The notes below the pieces were generated by a model that was given only the letters and a program-made list of their open reading frames with translations, had not been told where the DNA came from and searched no databases. DNA of 64,000 nucleotides, from NCBI RefSeq assembly GCF_029910215.1, contig NZ_CP110396.1, forward strand, positions 620,001-684,000. The letters are read 5' to 3'. Position 1 is the stretch's first letter, and each line of letters opens with the position of its first letter. Positions 61,323-64,000 of the stretch are shown here, in pieces. The DNA is from Paraburkholderia sp. D15. GTDB lineage: Bacteria; Pseudomonadota; Gammaproteobacteria; Burkholderiales; Burkholderiaceae. Position numbers and translations under genes: made by a program.

Positions 61323-62450
61323 TCACGTCGTGCCGACCGGCCAGCTGATTTCGAAGCGCGCGCCGCCGAGCACCACCGGGTCCGTCACGCCGATGCGGCC
61401 GCGATGCGCACGCAGCACCTGCTGCGTGATCGCGAGCCCAAGACCGTAGCCGCCGGTCTGCCGGTCGAGCCGCACGAAGGCATCGAAGATGCGTTCGCGC
61501 TGTTCGGGCGGAATGCCCGCACCGTCGTCTTCCACGTAGATTTCCACATTGCCGTGCCGCACGCTCAGCCCGACCATGATGCGCGAGGCGGCGTATTTGC
61601 TGGCATTGCGCAACAGATTGCGCATGGCGTACGACATCAAGCGCTTGTCCATCACCACGCGCATCGCGGCGTCGACCTCGTTGCTCGGGACGATCTGGCG
61701 GTCGGCGTAAAGCAGCGTCGCATCGGTGATCTGGCTGTCGAACCATGCGGCGAGCGAGGTCGCTTCGAGATTCGATTGCAGCGAACTGTATTCGAGCCGC
61801 GCATAGGTCAGGCTCATGTCGATCAGTTCGTCGAGTTCGGTCACGTCCTGATCGATGCTCGCCAGCGCGCTTTCGTATTCGGCGGCCGAGGCCGGCTCGC
61901 GCAGACTCTCCAGCGCGAAACGCACGCGCGCGAGCGGCGTGCGCAACTCGTGGGAGATACCGTTGGTGAGTTCGCGCTGCGCGGCGATCAGACGTTCCAT
62001 GCGCTGGGCCAGCGCGTTCAGCGTGCGCGCGAGCGGACCGATGATCGTGCTGTACGATTCGCGCGCTCTTGTATTGAAGCGCCCGCCGGTGAAATCGATC
62101 GCGCGTTCGCGGACCATCACCAGATCGAGCCAGACGGGCCGCATCCAGCGATACGCGACGACAGCGGGCAACAGCAGCGTCACGATCGCGATCGGCAATG
62201 CGACGCGCAACGTGACGAATGTTTGCCAGAGCGAAGGGGTAGCGCGCGCGGTGAACCCGAGCACGAGGAGCGCGGCGCCGAGCACGAGCGCGGTGAGCGT
62301 CAGCAGCCGCGTGTAGACCCGCAGATAAAGCCGTGACCAGCTCGGAATACGGTCCGCGCGCGTGTCGGTCCACGAGCGGCGGAAATGCAGCCAGCGCCAT
62401 TTGCAATAGCGGTACGGGTTGAGTTTTTTTGGCGCCTCGGCGTGTGGCAT
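61323..62450 (-). CDS. Sensor histidine kinase, RstB-like
   Basis: A 375-residue membrane kinase with two adjacent hydrophobic segments (LTLTALVLGAALLVLGF; ALPIAIVTLLLPAVVAY), so little periplasmic sensing domain. A HAMP-like region is followed by H-box NGISHELRTPLARVRF, N-box NLLRNASKYA, G1 EDDGAGIPP and G2 GGYGLGLAITQQV. It is catalytically complete. The ATG at 62450 has GAGAG upstream, 13 bases after the hydrolase stop. The cognate regulator is probably the one at the right window edge, with the hydrolase gene between. Similar to RstB/RstA systems by the regulator's sequence. Confidence 0.9.
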   Translation of the reverse strand: MPHAEAPKKLNPYRYCKWRWLHFRRSWTDTRADRIPSWSRLYLRVYTRLLTLTALVLGAALLVLGFTARATPSLWQTFVTLRVALPIAIVTLLLPAVVAYRWMRPVWLDLVMVRERAIDFTGGRFNTRARESYSTIIGPLARTLNALAQRMERLIAAQRELTNGISHELRTPLARVRFALESLREPASAAEYESALASIDQDVTELDELIDMSLTYARLEYSSLQSNLEATSLAAWFDSQITDATLLYADRQIVPSNEVDAAMRVVMDKRLMSYAMRNLLRNASKYAASRIMVGLSVRHGNVEIYVEDDGAGIPPEQRERIFDAFVRLDRQTGGYGLGLAITQQVLRAHRGRIGVTDPVVLGGARFEISWPVGTT

Positions 62451-62463
62451 CGTTCTCTCTTTG

Positions 62464-63264
62464 CTACGACGCCGCAATCGACGCCCCTTGAACGAACGCC
62501 ATGGTTCGTTCCGCGACCGTGTCGCGCTCGTTGTCCAGTGTGATCATGTGGTAGCTGTCGGTCAAGCGCACCAGCGTCACCGAACGGCTGGCGAGATTGT
62601 CGCAGACGAACTCCGCCGAGCGAATACTCGTCACTTCATCTTCTTCCGAATGCATGACGAGCGTGTCGCAGGTGACGCGCGAAAGCGCACGCTTCGCCTC
62701 GAAGCGCATCCAGTCCACCTGCTCGATCGCGGCGAGCGGCACATACGGGTAATGCACGCCGCTGCCCTTCTGCAGATGCCGGCGGATCAGATTGCGGATA
62801 CGCGCGTTCTTGATGCCGAACGGCTCGCCTTCCGGCACGCGGATCAACCGGCGCAGCCCCGGCACGCAGTACAGCAGATAACGCAGCGGACGCAACCGCG
62901 AGCCGCCCCAACCGTCGAGGAACAACGGCGGCGACAGCAGGATCAGGCGGCCGTGGGTCATCTTTTCGCGCGCGCTCAGCATCACCGCGAGCAACGCGCC
63001 CATCGAGATGCCGGCCACGTCGACGCGCTCGTAACGGGTCGACAACTCGCGATAGGTGCGGCTCAGCAGCTTCATGTAGTCACTCAGCGTCACGCCGCTC
63101 AACGCGCCGGGATTCGAACCGTGTCCCGGCAGCGACGGCAGATGCACGTCGCAGCCGATCTGCTCGAACTTGCGGTCGAGCGTGCCGAAATCATGGCGTG
63201 TGCCGCCCAGCCCGTGGATCATCAGCACGGCATGGCGGGAGAGAGGAGAAACGCAGGCGGACAT
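62464..63264 (-). CDS. Alpha/beta hydrolase, carboxylesterase-like
   Basis: A 266-residue cytoplasmic hydrolase similar to bacterial carboxylesterases and monoacylglycerol lipases. The oxyanion region is LMIHGLGGTRHDF, the nucleophile Ser is in VAGISMGALLAVML, the acid in HSEEDEVTS and the His in DSYHMITLD. All triad residues are present. It lies between a response regulator (155 bases upstream) and a histidine kinase (13 bases downstream) on one strand. It may therefore be part of the same regulon, for example acting on lipid or ester signals. Confidence 0.87.
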   Translation of the reverse strand: MSACVSPLSRHAVLMIHGLGGTRHDFGTLDRKFEQIGCDVHLPSLPGHGSNPGALSGVTLSDYMKLLSRTYRELSTRYERVDVAGISMGALLAVMLSAREKMTHGRLILLSPPLFLDGWGGSRLRPLRYLLYCVPGLRRLIRVPEGEPFGIKNARIRNLIRRHLQKGSGVHYPYVPLAAIEQVDWMRFEAKRALSRVTCDTLVMHSEEDEVTSIRSAEFVCDNLASRSVTLVRLTDSYHMITLDNERDTVAERTMAFVQGASIAAS

Positions 63265-63419
63265 CGCAAGACCAGTCGAAGGACAAGGCTGCGATACTAG
63301 TCGCGCGAGGCGCGCGCGACTGTCGATTTGCTGGTGCGATTGTGGAGTTTTGTCGCGCCGGATTTCCGGCGGTTACGCGATTGCGGGGTGACGGAGCGGC
63401 TGAGTGACGCGGCGCCGGG

Positions 63420-64000
63420 TCAATCCCACGCCAGTTTGCTGAACTGATAGCCCTTGCCGCGCACGGTCTTGATCCGCTGCGGCGTGCTTGCGTCGTCGTG
63501 CAGCTTGCGGCGCAGCTTGGAGATGCCGCCGTCGATCGTCCGGTCGAGACCGTCGAACTCGATGCCGCGTAGCTGCCGCATCAGATCGTCGCGGCTCACC
63601 ACTTCTCCCGCGCAACTGACGAGCGCCCACAACAGGTCGAATTCCGCCGAGGTCAGCTCGGGCAGACTGCCGTCCGGCAGCCTGACCGAGCGGCTGGCCC
63701 GATTGATCTCGAACTTGCCGAACACGTAGCGCTCCGGCTGCGCCGCCTCCGGCGCGCGCGCGCCGACGCGGCGCAACTGCGCCTTGATGCGCGCGAGCAG
63801 CACGCGCGGTTCGACCGGCTTGTGCACGTAGTCGTCGGCGCCGAATTCGAGGCCCAGCACTTCGTCGAACTGCTCGTCGCGCGCGGTCACCATGATGATC
63901 ACGCCGTCGTACTGTTCGCGCGCCTCGCGGCAGATCTGGAAGCCGTCCTTGCCCGGCAGATTGACGTCGAGAATCACCAGGTCCGGGCGACGCTTGAGAA
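63420..64000 (-). CDS. OmpR/PhoB-type response regulator, RstA-like (cut by window end)
   Basis: The coding region continues past the right edge; the visible C-terminal part is about 193 residues. The receiver has the phospho-acceptor Asp in VILDVNLPGKDGFQ, Thr in IMVTARDEQ and Lys in YVHKPVEP. It is followed by a winged-helix DNA-binding domain (LPELTSAEFDLLWALVSCAGEVVSR, then RTIDGGISKLRRKLHDD, with RIKTVRGKGYQFSK). The domain order and motifs match RstA-like regulators. It is the first of three same-strand genes, with a hydrolase and the RstB-like kinase, so the pair is interrupted by one gene. The start is outside the window. Confidence 0.92.
   Translation of the reverse strand, partial: LKRRPDLVILDVNLPGKDGFQICREAREQYDGVIIMVTARDEQFDEVLGLEFGADDYVHKPVEPRVLLARIKAQLRRVGARAPEAAQPERYVFGKFEINRASRSVRLPDGSLPELTSAEFDLLWALVSCAGEVVSRDDLMRQLRGIEFDGLDRTIDGGISKLRRKLHDDASTPQRIKTVRGKGYQFSKLAWD

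Overview
The window reads as chromosomal DNA of a high-GC betaproteobacterium, most likely Paraburkholderia or a close Burkholderiaceae relative. This is inferred from codon use, two UgpB/MalEFGK-type sugar importers with LacI regulators, an OmpC-type porin, FtrA, DUF2252/DUF4239 proteins, and repeated LysR plus aldo-keto reductase pairs. No rRNA, tRNA, insertion sequence, prophage or CRISPR array was seen. Genes are densely packed on both strands. One strongly AT-rich intergenic island (53.84-54.36 kb) stands out.

Layout. (1) 0-2.8 kb: a hipBA toxin-antitoxin pair whose promoter appears to drive a leaderless mRNA and carries repeated TATCGGAC sites, then a RIO-type kinase. (2) 2.8-9.9 kb: a six-gene beta-glucoside module on the minus strand (GH1 beta-glucosidase, solute-binding protein, two permeases, ATPase, LacI regulator) preceded by a 16-bp perfect palindrome. 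(3) 10-16 kb: DUF2252, a DUF4239-like membrane protein, an exported protein, FtrA, a RebB-like (R-body) orphan and a rhodanese. (4) 15.7-36.4 kb: a large catabolic island. A VOC protein and a TIM-barrel isomerase diverge from an orphan sugar-binding protein. An MFS-Gfo/Idh-GMC operon follows, then an APC permease, a porin and a HisD-like dehydrogenase. A ThuA-TPP enzyme-GMC operon, a LacI regulator and a permease-permease-ATPase operon without its own binding protein complete it.

The most interesting signal is an identical 14-bp palindrome with a central CG, CTTATACGTATAAG, found only at the APC permease promoter and at the ThuA operon promoter. It fits a LacI-type operator and suggests that permease, ThuA, TPP enzyme and GMC oxidoreductase form one regulon, perhaps controlled by the LacI protein encoded just beyond the operon. 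I do not recognise the substrate. The orphan binding protein (17.4 kb) and the binding-protein-less ABC operon (33.5-36.4 kb) bracket the island and probably form one split importer.

(5) 36.7-46.6 kb: an HTH protein, a DeoR regulator convergent with two overlapping GH3 hydrolases, an MHYT-GGDEF-EAL protein with a sensor-only membrane protein, a DapA-family aldolase and a long aspartate carbamoyltransferase with an N-terminal HTH-like extension. (6) 46.6-52 kb: an esterase, two aldo-keto reductases, a carboxymuconolactone-decarboxylase-like protein and two LysR regulators. (7) 52-64 kb: a divergent response regulator/RsbRD-type kinase pair, an S10 peptidase lipoprotein behind the AT-rich island, an EF-hand-like protein, a secreted protein with three 55-residue repeats and a Pro-Val tract, a patatin-type Vd autotransporter, and an RstAB-like two-component system with a hydrolase between its two genes (response regulator cut by the window end).
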